Positions 14,477 to 19,623 of a stretch of 42,764 bases of DNA are shown here, piece by piece. A model generated the notes under the pieces. That model saw only the letters and a program-made list of their open reading frames with translations, was not told the origin of the DNA and made no database searches. Numbering within the stretch: the stretch's first letter is position 1; every line of letters starts with the position of its first letter. The stretch comes from a virus. The position numbers and the translations under genes were made by a program. The DNA is taken from the IMG/VR virus record IMGVR_UViG_3300046834_000044, positions 1-42,764 of that record; one strand, given 5' to 3'.

Positions 14477-15406
14477 ATGATGTTCGTCTACCTCGCCAAC
14501 CCGATCGACCAGGCGGACAGTCTGCTCGGCATCGACAACATCACACACACCTTGAGCACCTGCGGGATCTCCTGGTACCACCCGGCTACCGCCTTCCACC
14601 TTAACAACATGTGTGGCCCCCTGGACCTGCGGGCGATCGACCGGATCAACCAAGAGGCACTCAGCCGCGCCGATGCGTTGTTGGTTTGGCTGCCGCGTGG
14701 TGTGCCGACCCTCGGGGTCCCGGTGGAGATCGAAACCGCGCTCCAGGCCAACACCCCCACCGTGATCCTGACCAACATCGACCGGAGCGTCCAGTTGACC
14801 TCCTGGGAGTCGAGGGGCGCGTCGGTCATCCGGTGGGACCACACGATCTCACAGCAGTGGGAGAACAACCCGAAACAGCTGCTCGCGCTCCTCCGGGTTC
14901 AGCCGGAGACCATCGGTCTTTACGACGTCGCGGCAGCCAACCACACCAAGCAGGTCGCGTTGATGCGGCACCCCGGCCCGAAGACCGATGACCTGCAGAT
15001 CAAGCTGGACCCCCGGGCGATCATGCCGAGTCGGGCGCACGACGATGACGCTGGGCTCGACCTGGCGCTGTTCCGCAATGAGAAGCTGGAGGCCGGAGAA
15101 TGCCGGATGTTGGCGACGGGGATCAAGGCAGCGCTTCCGGCTGGCTACTGGGGTTTGATCATCCCTCGGTCGTCCACCTGGGTGAAGTATCAGGTCGACG
15201 TTCGGCTGGCCGTCATCGACGCCGGGTATCGTGGCGAGCTTATGGTCCAGGCGCACAATCAAAGCACGCGGCCAATCACGTTCGTCGCCGGAACTCGGCT
15301 GGCGCAGTACGTGCTGCTGCCGACGTGGCTCGGGAAGCCGACCGAGGTGTCGGAGCTGCCGGAGCACACTCGGGGCGAGAAGGGCTACGGGAGCAGCGGC
15401 AGCTGA
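14477..15406 (+). CDS. Nucleoside deoxyribosyltransferase-like / dUTPase fusion
   Basis: This 309-residue protein has two domains. Residues 1 to about 145 resemble nucleoside 2-deoxyribosyltransferases: MFVYLANPIDQADS, WYHPATAFHL, AIDRINQEALSRADALLVWLP and VEIETALQANTPTVIL. Residues about 165-309 hold the five dUTPase motifs: DDDAGLDL, PRSSTW, VIDAGYRGELMV, GTRLAQYVL and RGEKGYGSSG. The dUTPase half converts dUTP to dUMP and keeps uracil out of DNA. The first half may hydrolyse or exchange bases of deoxynucleotides; in this operon it could act on unwanted dNMPs, which is speculation. Starts at ATGATG (14477 or 14480) after AAAGGGA. Confidence 0.85.
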   Translation: MMFVYLANPIDQADSLLGIDNITHTLSTCGISWYHPATAFHLNNMCGPLDLRAIDRINQEALSRADALLVWLPRGVPTLGVPVEIETALQANTPTVILTNIDRSVQLTSWESRGASVIRWDHTISQQWENNPKQLLALLRVQPETIGLYDVAAANHTKQVALMRHPGPKTDDLQIKLDPRAIMPSRAHDDDAGLDLALFRNEKLEAGECRMLATGIKAALPAGYWGLIIPRSSTWVKYQVDVRLAVIDAGYRGELMVQAHNQSTRPITFVAGTRLAQYVLLPTWLGKPTEVSELPEHTRGEKGYGSSGS

Positions 15407-15483
15407 CCTACTTCTGGATCGCTGCGGTGGGGATCGTCCTCGGATACGTCACCGCGACCGGTCTGATCCTCCTCAGCTACTGA
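15403..15483 (+). CDS. Possible tiny membrane peptide
   Basis: An open frame of 26 codons overlapping the dUTPase stop by one base (CTGA) encodes TYFWIAAVGIVLGYV, then TATGLILLSY, a clear transmembrane segment. The only start placed well is CTG, with GGGAG upstream, so translation is doubtful unless it is coupled. Confidence 0.3.
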   Translation: MTYFWIAAVGIVLGYVTATGLILLSY

Positions 15484-15491
15484 CATAGACG

Positions 15492-15521
15492 CGCCCCCCG
15501 CCCCTTGCCGGGCGGGGGGCG
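15492..15521. terminator. Bidirectional terminator
   Basis: A 12-bp perfect stem (CGCCCCCCGCCC with GGGCGGGGGGCG) and a 6-nt loop lie between the convergent ends of the purZ operon and the 15533-15736 gene. On the minus side it is preceded by TGAACACACGACAAC, the same 15 bases that precede the 15844-15869 terminator. Confidence 0.8.
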
Positions 15522-15532
15522 TTGTCGTGTGT

Positions 15533-15736
15533 TCAGGAGATTGCGTCGCGCAGGGTGGGGAGGGTGCGGGTTTCGCCTGCGCGTGCGGTCCGGCCGATGG
15601 TGTAGGCTGCGCTGCGGTCGCCCTCGGCCAGGGTGCGGATGGCGTTTGCGTCGGCCTCCGCCTTCGTCTTGCCCTCGATGGTCGCGGTGATGGTCTCGTC
15701 GGTGCCGAGGAAACGGAATTCGATGATTTTCGCCAT
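15533..15736 (-). CDS. Small hypothetical protein
   Basis: This 67-residue protein begins MAKIIEFRFLGTDETITATIEG, then has a helix (TKAEADANAIRTLAEGD) and a short basic tail. Beta-alpha arrangement; no family recognised. It is a monocistronic unit with its own promoter (15785-15814), a CRP-like site and an AGGGAG ribosome site shared in sequence with neighbouring units. Confidence 0.6.
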   Translation of the reverse strand: MAKIIEFRFLGTDETITATIEGKTKAEADANAIRTLAEGDRSAAYTIGRTARAGETRTLPTLRDAIS

Positions 15737-15784
15737 TTTGGTCTCCCTGGGGTGTCTGGGCGGCTCCCCCGCCCCTATATTAAA

Positions 15785-15814
15785 AGTTTACCACACGGGC
15801 GCGGATTCGCACAA
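15785..15814 (-). promoter_or_regulatory. Promoter of the 15533-15736 unit
   Basis: On the minus strand: TTGTGC, 18-bp spacer ending GTGG, then TAAACT. A CRP-like palindrome lies 5 bp upstream of the -35. Confidence 0.65.
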
Positions 15815-15819
15815 TCCTC

Positions 15820-15835
15820 TGTGGCACGTGTCACA
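15820..15835. promoter_or_regulatory. CRP-like site 1
   Basis: TGTGGCACGTGTCACA fits TGTGN8TCACA, the CRP/GlxR half-site pattern with one G in place of A. It is 5 bp upstream of the -35 of the promoter at 15785-15814. Confidence 0.5.
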
Positions 15836-15843
15836 TAAACTCC

Positions 15844-15869
15844 CGGCCCCGGGGGGCTCCCGGGGCCGG
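15844..15869. terminator. Terminator after the NADAR gene
   Basis: An 11-bp perfect stem (CCGGCCCCGGG with CCCGGGGCCGG) and 4-nt loop follow the stop at 15881, preceded on the minus strand by the same TGAACACACGACAAC block seen at the previous terminator. Confidence 0.7.
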
Positions 15870-15880
15870 TTGTCGTGTGT

Positions 15881-16321
15881 TCAGTTTGCGCCGCGCCGGT
15901 TCTCCTCGCGGATTTTCATCAGTAAATTTCCGAGGGTGTTCTTGCCCTTGCCCTTGCATGCTTCGTGCCGGGTGCATTGTCCCCAAAAATTGTCGTGCCA
16001 AATGTTTCCCTCGATAATTTGCGCGTCGCCAGTTTCCTCAAGCAAATTGCGGAGGGTTGCGTCGCGGAATTTGCGCCGCAAAATTTCCTCCATGATATTT
16101 ACTTTGAGCAATTCCCAGTCTTCGCGGAGGGTGCATCGTTTGCCTGCGTGCTTGGCCTGCCCCGGCTTCGGTCGGGAAAGGATGTGGGCCCTTTCCTCGC
16201 GGCTCTCGGTCTTGGCCGCCTGGAAAATGTGCTCGGCTGTTTTCCCGTTGGCTTCCGTGTGGAAATTGCTGAGGGGGGCCCATTTGCCGGTGAGGCTCTT
16301 GATTGTTTCGCTCTCTCTCAT
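15881..16321 (-). CDS. NADAR-family protein (possible anti-DarT1 glycohydrolase)
   Basis: This 146-residue protein is a clear NADAR (YbiA-like) domain: PLSNF (16-20), TAEHIFQAAK (28-37), PGQAKHAGKRC, METFIX-like IMEEILRRKFRD helix, ETGDAQIIEGNIWHDNFWG (96-114) and GKNTLGNLLMKIRE (127-140). NADAR enzymes cleave ADP-ribose from guanine in DNA and act as antitoxins to DarT1; orphan phage copies have been shown to counter DarTG1 defence. It has its own strong promoter, and the ATG lies only six bases after a TAAAAT box, so its mRNA looks leaderless. Its codon use is more A/T-rich than the neighbours, suggesting recent transfer. Confidence 0.82.
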   Translation of the reverse strand: MRESETIKSLTGKWAPLSNFHTEANGKTAEHIFQAAKTESREERAHILSRPKPGQAKHAGKRCTLREDWELLKVNIMEEILRRKFRDATLRNLLEETGDAQIIEGNIWHDNFWGQCTRHEACKGKGKNTLGNLLMKIREENRRGAN

Positions 16322-16327
16322 ATTTTA

Positions 16328-16357
16328 ATTTTACCATAGGTATCCGCCCCGGGGGAA
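16328..16357 (-). promoter_or_regulatory. Promoter of the NADAR gene (leaderless type)
   Basis: On the minus strand: TTCCCC, 18-bp spacer ending ATGG, TAAAAT, a second TAAAAT, then ATG. The -35 lies inside the hairpin at 16344-16371. Confidence 0.65.
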
Positions 16358-16371
16358 TCCCCTCGGGGCGG
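16344..16371. terminator. Hairpin with embedded -35 box
   Basis: CCGCCCCG and CGGGGCGG form an 8-bp stem with an inner GGGG/CCCC pair. It follows the stop of the 16392-16673 gene and carries the -35 of the NADAR promoter in its upper part. Confidence 0.6.
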
Positions 16372-16380
16372 TGGGCTTTG

Positions 16381-16396
16381 TGTGAATCGGATCACA
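16381..16396. promoter_or_regulatory. CRP-like site 2
   Basis: TGTGAATCGGATCACA has perfect TGTGA and TCACA half-sites. It lies 23 bp upstream of the NADAR -35 box and overlaps the stop codon of the upstream gene. Confidence 0.5.
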
Positions 16397-16673
16397 GGTT
16401 CCAGGTCTGCGGGGTGTCGATGCCCTCTGCCCGGCAGGCCTTCGCCAGTTCGGCGTGCAGCGCGTTGTATTTGGCGTGGGCCCTGGTCTCGCGGGTCGAT
16501 TGGATCGGCTTGAGGTTGGCAGCCTTGGCGATCCGGTAGGCGCGGTGGGCCTTGATGGCGGCGGTGGTGAGGCGGGCGACGGGGCTCTTGGCGGGCTTGG
16601 TCTTCGGGGCCTTGAAGGACTCGCAGAGGGCGTTCGCGGCGGCGGTGTTGACGTGAAGGCAGTTGGTGTGCAT
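16392..16673 (-). CDS. Small basic hypothetical protein
   Basis: This 93-residue protein begins MHTNCLHVNTAAANALCESF and is rich in Ala, Lys and Arg, with long predicted helices (ARLTTAAIKAHRAYRIAKAAN and TRAHAKYNALHAELAKACRAEG). The charge suggests nucleic-acid contact, but no family is recognised. The ribosome site CGGGAG lies before the ATG at 16673; the promoter is at 16729-16758. Confidence 0.55.
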   Translation of the reverse strand: MHTNCLHVNTAAANALCESFKAPKTKPAKSPVARLTTAAIKAHRAYRIAKAANLKPIQSTRETRAHAKYNALHAELAKACRAEGIDTPQTWNL

Positions 16674-16728
16674 TTCGGGCTCCCGGGGCGTTTGGGGTTT
16701 GGGCTGTTTCCCTCTCCCCTATATAATA

Positions 16729-16758
16729 AGTTTACCATAGGGGTGGGGGCTCGCATAA
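16729..16758 (-). promoter_or_regulatory. Promoter of the 16392-16673 unit
   Basis: On the minus strand: TTATGC, 18-bp spacer ending ATGG, then TAAACT. A CRP-like site starts 5 bp upstream of the -35. Confidence 0.65.
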
Positions 16759-16763
16759 TCCCC

Positions 16764-16779
16764 TGTGGCGTACGTCACA
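16764..16779. promoter_or_regulatory. CRP-like site 3
   Basis: TGTGGCGTACGTCACA, TGTGR-N6-TCACA pattern with a CGTACG palindromic centre, 5 bp from the adjacent -35 box, exactly the spacing seen for site 1. Confidence 0.5.
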
Positions 16780-16898
16780 CAGATTCGAGCGCGGGCGTCC
16801 ACGGGGCGGGCCCGCCGGGGCCAGGGGTGTGTACGCACCGGGGGCTGCGTGCGAGGTCGCGGACGGCCACGCGGGGCGGGCTCCCGGGGGTACGGGCT

Positions 16899-16923
16899 CG
16901 CCCCCGGCGGGGGGCCGGGGGCG
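16899..16923. terminator. Terminator after the 16940-17479 gene
   Basis: A 9-bp stem (CGCCCCCGG with CCGGGGGCG) just beyond the stop codon on the minus strand. The rest of the 265-base gap (16674-16939) holds this hairpin, the promoter and CRP-like site 3, and further GC-rich inverted repeats, but no gene that I can support. Confidence 0.5.
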
Positions 16924-16939
16924 GTGGGTTGCCCTGCGA

Positions 16940-17479
16940 TCAGTTGACCAGAGCGAACTTGCCCTGGGGCACGGCGACCGTGTTGCCCTTCTTGTCCTCG
17001 TAGACGAAGTCGCCGGTGACGGGGCCGATGAAGCCCTCGTAGGTCCAGCGGCCAACCTTGGCGGTCACGGGGGCGGGAGCGGGGGCCGGGGCCTCGACGG
17101 GGGAGTCGGCCTTCTTGCCCTTGCGGTTGGCTGCCGCCTCGCGCTTCATGGCCTTGGCGATCCCCACGGCCAGCTGCGCCGCGACCTTGGCCGCGAAGGC
17201 GTCGCTGATGGTCTGGGCTGCGTGGACCGCGCCGAGGAAGGTCCGGATCACGCCGCCCTGCGCCAGCCGGATCTCCTCGCCGTTGATCTCCGCCCGGACC
17301 AGGAAACCCGCCAGCTTGGCGTCGTGGCCCATCGCGAAGGTCCGGAAGGTCGACTGGGTGCACTCGGTGGTGTAGGTCTCGTAGTAGTCGCCCGGGTCGG
17401 CACCTTCGGGGACGTCGGCGGTCCAGGTGCCGAACTCGAAGTTGACGCAGGAGCAGCGGGCCATGATCTTGGCGGACAT
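16940..17479 (-). CDS. GHDAKL-module protein A
   Basis: This 179-residue protein begins MSAKIMARCSCVNFEFG. It shares with the 18668-19441 protein an N-terminal module: a CxC pair, then a TEC-x3-STFRTFAMGHDAKLAGFLVRAE segment, then a stretch with GAVHAAQTISDAFAAK. The Cys and His residues could form a zinc site. A basic Lys/Ala-rich linker leads to a small beta domain (KVGRWTYEGFIG to VPQGKFALVN), which also has a counterpart in the paralogue. Function unknown. It is a single-gene unit with its own promoter, and AGGGAG before the ATG. Confidence 0.6.
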   Translation of the reverse strand: MSAKIMARCSCVNFEFGTWTADVPEGADPGDYYETYTTECTQSTFRTFAMGHDAKLAGFLVRAEINGEEIRLAQGGVIRTFLGAVHAAQTISDAFAAKVAAQLAVGIAKAMKREAAANRKGKKADSPVEAPAPAPAPVTAKVGRWTYEGFIGPVTGDFVYEDKKGNTVAVPQGKFALVN

Positions 17480-17535
17480 TTTGTTCTCCCTGGGGTGAGG
17501 GGGCGGGGGGTTTGTCCCCCCTCCGTTCTATGTTT

Positions 17536-17565
17536 ATTTTACCATACCCCCCGGGGGGAAGGAAA
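17536..17565 (-). promoter_or_regulatory. Promoter with -35 in a hairpin loop
   Basis: On the minus strand: TTTCCT, 18-bp spacer ending ATGG, then TAAAAT. The TTTCCT box falls wholly in the 8-nt loop of the hairpin at 17549-17576. Confidence 0.65.
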
Positions 17566-17576
17566 TCCCCCCGGGG
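17549..17576. terminator. Hairpin enclosing the -35 box
   Basis: A 10-bp perfect stem (CCCCGGGGGG with CCCCCCGGGG), loop 17559-17566. It follows the 17589-17792 gene and would end its transcript while carrying the next promoter's -35 in the loop. Confidence 0.65.
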
Positions 17577-17577
17577 C

Positions 17578-17593
17578 TGTGATCTACGTCACA
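17578..17593. promoter_or_regulatory. CRP-like site 4
   Basis: TGTGATCTACGTCACA matches the GlxR/Crp-type consensus TGTGA-N6-TCACA. It overlaps the stop codon of the 17589-17792 gene and lies 12 bp upstream of the next -35. Confidence 0.55.
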
Positions 17594-17792
17594 CGATCCG
17601 CTGCAGGTCGGCCATCGCGTGAGCTTCAGCGGCCTCGTCAGCCGTCATCGCCCACGTCGATTTAACTCCGACGTCCTCGCGGTCCGACCAGGCCCACGCC
17701 TTGTCCTGCGCGTCGTCGGTGTCGGTAGCCTCAACCAGAACCGCCATGTCCTCGGCCTCATCGAATTCGAGGACGACCACGAAATCCGCCAT
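17589..17792 (-). CDS. Small acidic hypothetical protein
   Basis: This 67-residue protein begins MADFVVVLEFDEAEDMAVLVEATD and continues as an acidic helix with several Trp and Asp residues (AQDKAWAWSDRED). Alternating strand and helix; possibly a small ferredoxin-like fold or DNA mimic, but unassigned. Its leader (CATAGAACGGAGGGGGGA ... CACCCCAGGGAG) is nearly the same as the leader of the 16940-17479 gene. Confidence 0.6.
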   Translation of the reverse strand: MADFVVVLEFDEAEDMAVLVEATDTDDAQDKAWAWSDREDVGVKSTWAMTADEAAEAHAMADLQRIV

Positions 17793-17846
17793 GTCGTGCT
17801 CCCTGGGGTGGGGGCGGGGGGCCGATCCCCCCTCCGTTCTATGAAA

Positions 17847-17876
17847 ATCATACCGCATCAACCTCCGCCCCCATAA
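17847..17876 (-). promoter_or_regulatory. Divergent promoter, minus arm
   Basis: On the minus strand: TTATGG, 18-bp spacer ending GCGG, then TATGAT. Its -35 is 10 bp from CRP-like site 5. Confidence 0.65.
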
Positions 17877-17886
17877 CTATGAATCG

Positions 17887-17902
17887 TGTGATGCGCGTCA
17901 CA
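17887..17902. promoter_or_regulatory. CRP-like site 5, between divergent promoters
   Basis: TGTGATGCGCGTCACA, perfect half-sites. It is exactly 10 bp from the -35 box on each side (17871-17876 and 17913-17918), so one dimer could control both. Confidence 0.6.
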
Positions 17903-17912
17903 TCGGTCTGGG

Positions 17913-17942
17913 TTATGCTGAACCTGCGCCCCGTGGTACGAT
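17913..17942 (+). promoter_or_regulatory. Divergent promoter, plus arm
   Basis: TTATGC, 18-bp spacer ending GTGG, then TACGAT, reading into the 17994-18173 gene. Confidence 0.65.
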
Positions 17943-17993
17943 TTTCATACAACGCGGGGGAGCGGCCCCCGCACCCGCCCCGGGAGGAACAGA

Positions 17994-18173
17994 ATGGCAA
18001 AGAAGATCGGCAAGGGCAGCATCCGGCGCAGCCGGGAAACCCCGACCACCGGCAACGGCCGGACGGGCAGTCAGAAGCCGAAGCTCTCCGAGACCAACCT
18101 TTCGGGGGGCCGGAAGACCTCCTGGATCGCTGGACTCTTCACCCGGCGCAGCCAACCCGGCAAGCACGAATAG
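17994..18173 (+). CDS. Small basic protein
   Basis: This 59-residue ORF begins MAKKIGKGSIRRSRETPTTG. It is strongly basic and rich in Gly, Ser and Thr, with a final hydrophobic patch (SWIAGLFTRRSQPGKHE). It looks disordered and could bind nucleic acid. GGGAGGAACAGA lies upstream of the ATG, and it has its own promoter and a following hairpin. Confidence 0.55.
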   Translation: MAKKIGKGSIRRSRETPTTGNGRTGSQKPKLSETNLSGGRKTSWIAGLFTRRSQPGKHE

Positions 18174-18180
18174 AAGGCAA

Positions 18181-18208
18181 CCGCCCCGGGGGGATTCCCT
18201 CGGGGCGG
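18181..18208. terminator. Hairpin with embedded -35 box
   Basis: CCGCCCCG and CGGGGCGG (8 bp, extendable inward by three G-C pairs) follow the stop at 18173; the loop side holds TTCCCT, the -35 of the next promoter. Confidence 0.6.
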
Positions 18209-18224
18209 ACCTGTGTGGTAAAAT
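18195..18224 (+). promoter_or_regulatory. Promoter of the 18273-18437 gene
   Basis: TTCCCT, 18-bp spacer ending GTGG, then TAAAAT; leader about 42 nt. Confidence 0.65.
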
Positions 18225-18272
18225 TGAATTTAGAGGGAGCGGCCAGCGCTCCCCCTCACCCCGGAGGTCGAG

Positions 18273-18437
18273 ATGGAAACCACCCCCCGCCTGGTCGCGG
18301 ATATGATCGCCAAGGGCGCGCAGGCGGTCGGCGCGAGAGTCACCTACAATAACGCAGACGAGCACGGCCGGTTCGGCCTTATGCACGTTCAGATGCCGGA
18401 CACCGAGGTCGTCACGATCCGGATCGAGCTTAACTGA
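18273..18437 (+). CDS. Small hypothetical protein
   Basis: This 54-residue ORF begins METTPRLVADMIAKGAQAVGA, then VTYNNADEHGRFGLMHVQM and TEVVTIRIELN: a helix followed by beta strands. GGAGGTCGAG precedes the ATG. No family recognised. Confidence 0.55.
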   Translation: METTPRLVADMIAKGAQAVGARVTYNNADEHGRFGLMHVQMPDTEVVTIRIELN

Positions 18438-18443
18438 AGACAG

Positions 18444-18471
18444 CCGCCCCGGGGGGATTCCTCCGGGGCGG
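18444..18471. terminator. Hairpin with embedded -35 box
   Basis: A 9-bp stem (CCGCCCCGG with CCGGGGCGG) and 10-nt loop follow the stop at 18437. The -35 TTCCTC (18458-18463) lies in the loop. Confidence 0.6.
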
Positions 18472-18487
18472 AGCTGTATGTTAAACT
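18458..18487 (+). promoter_or_regulatory. Leaderless promoter of the 18494-18613 gene
   Basis: TTCCTC, 18-bp spacer ending ATGT, then TAAACT; six bases later comes the ATG, so the transcript should begin at the start codon. Confidence 0.6.
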
Positions 18488-18493
18488 GAACGT

Positions 18494-18613
18494 ATGACGA
18501 AGAAGCAGAAGCCCCCGGCGGCAGCCAACCCACACGGCCCGCACCACTGGGGCAACGGACCAAAGCCCTACGGCATCATCAAGCGCCTCGCCCTGAAGCT
18601 CCAAGGCAAGTAG
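18494..18613 (+). CDS. Tiny basic protein
   Basis: This 39-residue ORF begins MTKKQKPPAAANPHGPHHWG and ends IIKRLALKLQGK. It is basic, with several histidines. The ATG lies at the expected transcription start, with no ribosome site, which suggests leaderless translation. Followed by a strong terminator. Function unknown. Confidence 0.5.
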   Translation: MTKKQKPPAAANPHGPHHWGNGPKPYGIIKRLALKLQGK

Positions 18614-18621
18614 ACACGACA

Positions 18622-18654
18622 CGACCCCCGGGGGGCGACATCCCCCGGGGGTCG
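18622..18654. terminator. Bidirectional terminator
   Basis: A 13-bp perfect stem (CGACCCCCGGGGG with CCCCCGGGGGTCG) between the convergent 18494-18613 and 18668-19441 genes. Confidence 0.8.
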
Positions 18655-18667
18655 CTCTGTGCCGGAA

Positions 18668-19441
18668 TCAGGCTTCGGTGAGAACCCGGACGGTGTCGGA
18701 CGGGCGAGTCTGCGGCTTGCCGGAAGCGTCGATCCAGCGCACCTCGGTCTTGTCGGCGTTCAGAGTGGCGGGGATCTCAGTCCGGCCGATCTTGATGGTC
18801 ACGGCCTCCTCGCCATCCTCCGGCTCGGGTCGGGAGGGCTTCGCCTTGCTGTCGCCCTCCTGCGAGCCCGCGACCACCTTCGCCTTCTCGGCGATCGCAG
18901 CCTGCTTGGCCTCGGCCTTCTGGGCCTTCTCGGCCTCCTTCGCCGCGAGCTTGGTCGCCCGGAGCGCGTCCCGCGCTGCCTCGCGCTCGGCCTTGGCGGT
19001 GGCCTTGAGGGCGTCCCGCTCGGCCCCACCGACCAGCGCCTTGTCGGCCTTCCTGCCGAGCGCCTCGCTCACGGAAGCCGCAGCGTGACCGGCCCCGGTG
19101 AACGCGATCCGCGCGCCGTTCTCGCCGTCGGTGCGCAGCGGCTTGTAGCCGTCACGCTCGCCCTGCACCAGGAAGCTGACGAGCTTGGCGTCGTGGCCCT
19201 GTGCGAACCCGGACCGCGAGGTCGACTCGCATTCGGTGTTGAACTCGGCGTCCTTGTCCTCGGGGTCGATGAGGAGGAACGAGCGGCACAGGCAGGGCTT
19301 CGGTTCCGCCGGGGCCTTCTTGGTCGGCTTGGCTGCCGCCTCCTCCGCCGGGGCCTCCTCCGCCGGGGCCTCGACCTCCGCGCTGTTCTCCTCGGCCACC
19401 TGGGCCTCGACCTCGTCCACGATCTGCTCGGCAGTCGACAT
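18668..19441 (-). CDS. GHDAKL-module protein B
   Basis: This 257-residue protein has an acidic Ala/Glu-rich N-terminal tail (1-50), then a module shared with the 16940-17479 protein: PCLCRSFLL, TECESTSRSGFAQGHDAKLVSFLVQGE and GAGHAAASVSEALGRKADK. A long charged, helical Ala/Lys/Glu region (about 140-200) looks like coiled coil, and the C terminus is a small beta domain (VTIKIGRTEIPATLN to SDTVRVLTEA). The two genes look like diverged duplicates. Function unknown; a DNA- or RNA-binding scaffold is possible. Own promoter at 19498-19526. Confidence 0.6.
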   Translation of the reverse strand: MSTAEQIVDEVEAQVAEENSAEVEAPAEEAPAEEAAAKPTKKAPAEPKPCLCRSFLLIDPEDKDAEFNTECESTSRSGFAQGHDAKLVSFLVQGERDGYKPLRTDGENGARIAFTGAGHAAASVSEALGRKADKALVGGAERDALKATAKAEREAARDALRATKLAAKEAEKAQKAEAKQAAIAEKAKVVAGSQEGDSKAKPSRPEPEDGEEAVTIKIGRTEIPATLNADKTEVRWIDASGKPQTRPSDTVRVLTEA

Positions 19442-19497
19442 GTGCTCGCCCTCTCAGGACGGTTCGGTGAGGCGTGTCCTCCCCGAATCCGATGATC

Positions 19498-19526
19498 ATC
19501 GTACCACACCGCCCCTGGCAGCATAA
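19498..19526 (-). promoter_or_regulatory. Promoter of the 18668-19441 gene
   Basis: On the minus strand: TTATGC, 17-bp spacer ending GTGG, then TACGAT. Confidence 0.6.
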
Positions 19527-19561
19527 CCCCCATGTCATGCGGAAACCCGACGAGGCCGGTA

Positions 19562-19577
19562 TTGACAACCAGGCAAC
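19562..19577 (+). promoter_or_regulatory. TTGACA-containing conserved element, plus-strand operon
   Basis: TTGACAACCAGGCAAC, third copy of the element seen at 5480 and 12150. It lies 47 bp upstream of the start of the 19624-20001 gene and would provide the -35 box; a -10 box at normal spacing is not clear. Confidence 0.45.
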
Positions 19578-19623
19578 CCGGATGATTGGCTATTCCTATC
19601 TCTCACCCACACCAGGAGGAACG

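Noticed and set aside
5480-19577. Cluster A-type stoperators
   Set aside because: The element resembles the reverse of GGTGGNTGTCAAG only in TTGACAGC; copies are few and located at promoters rather than throughout intergenic regions.
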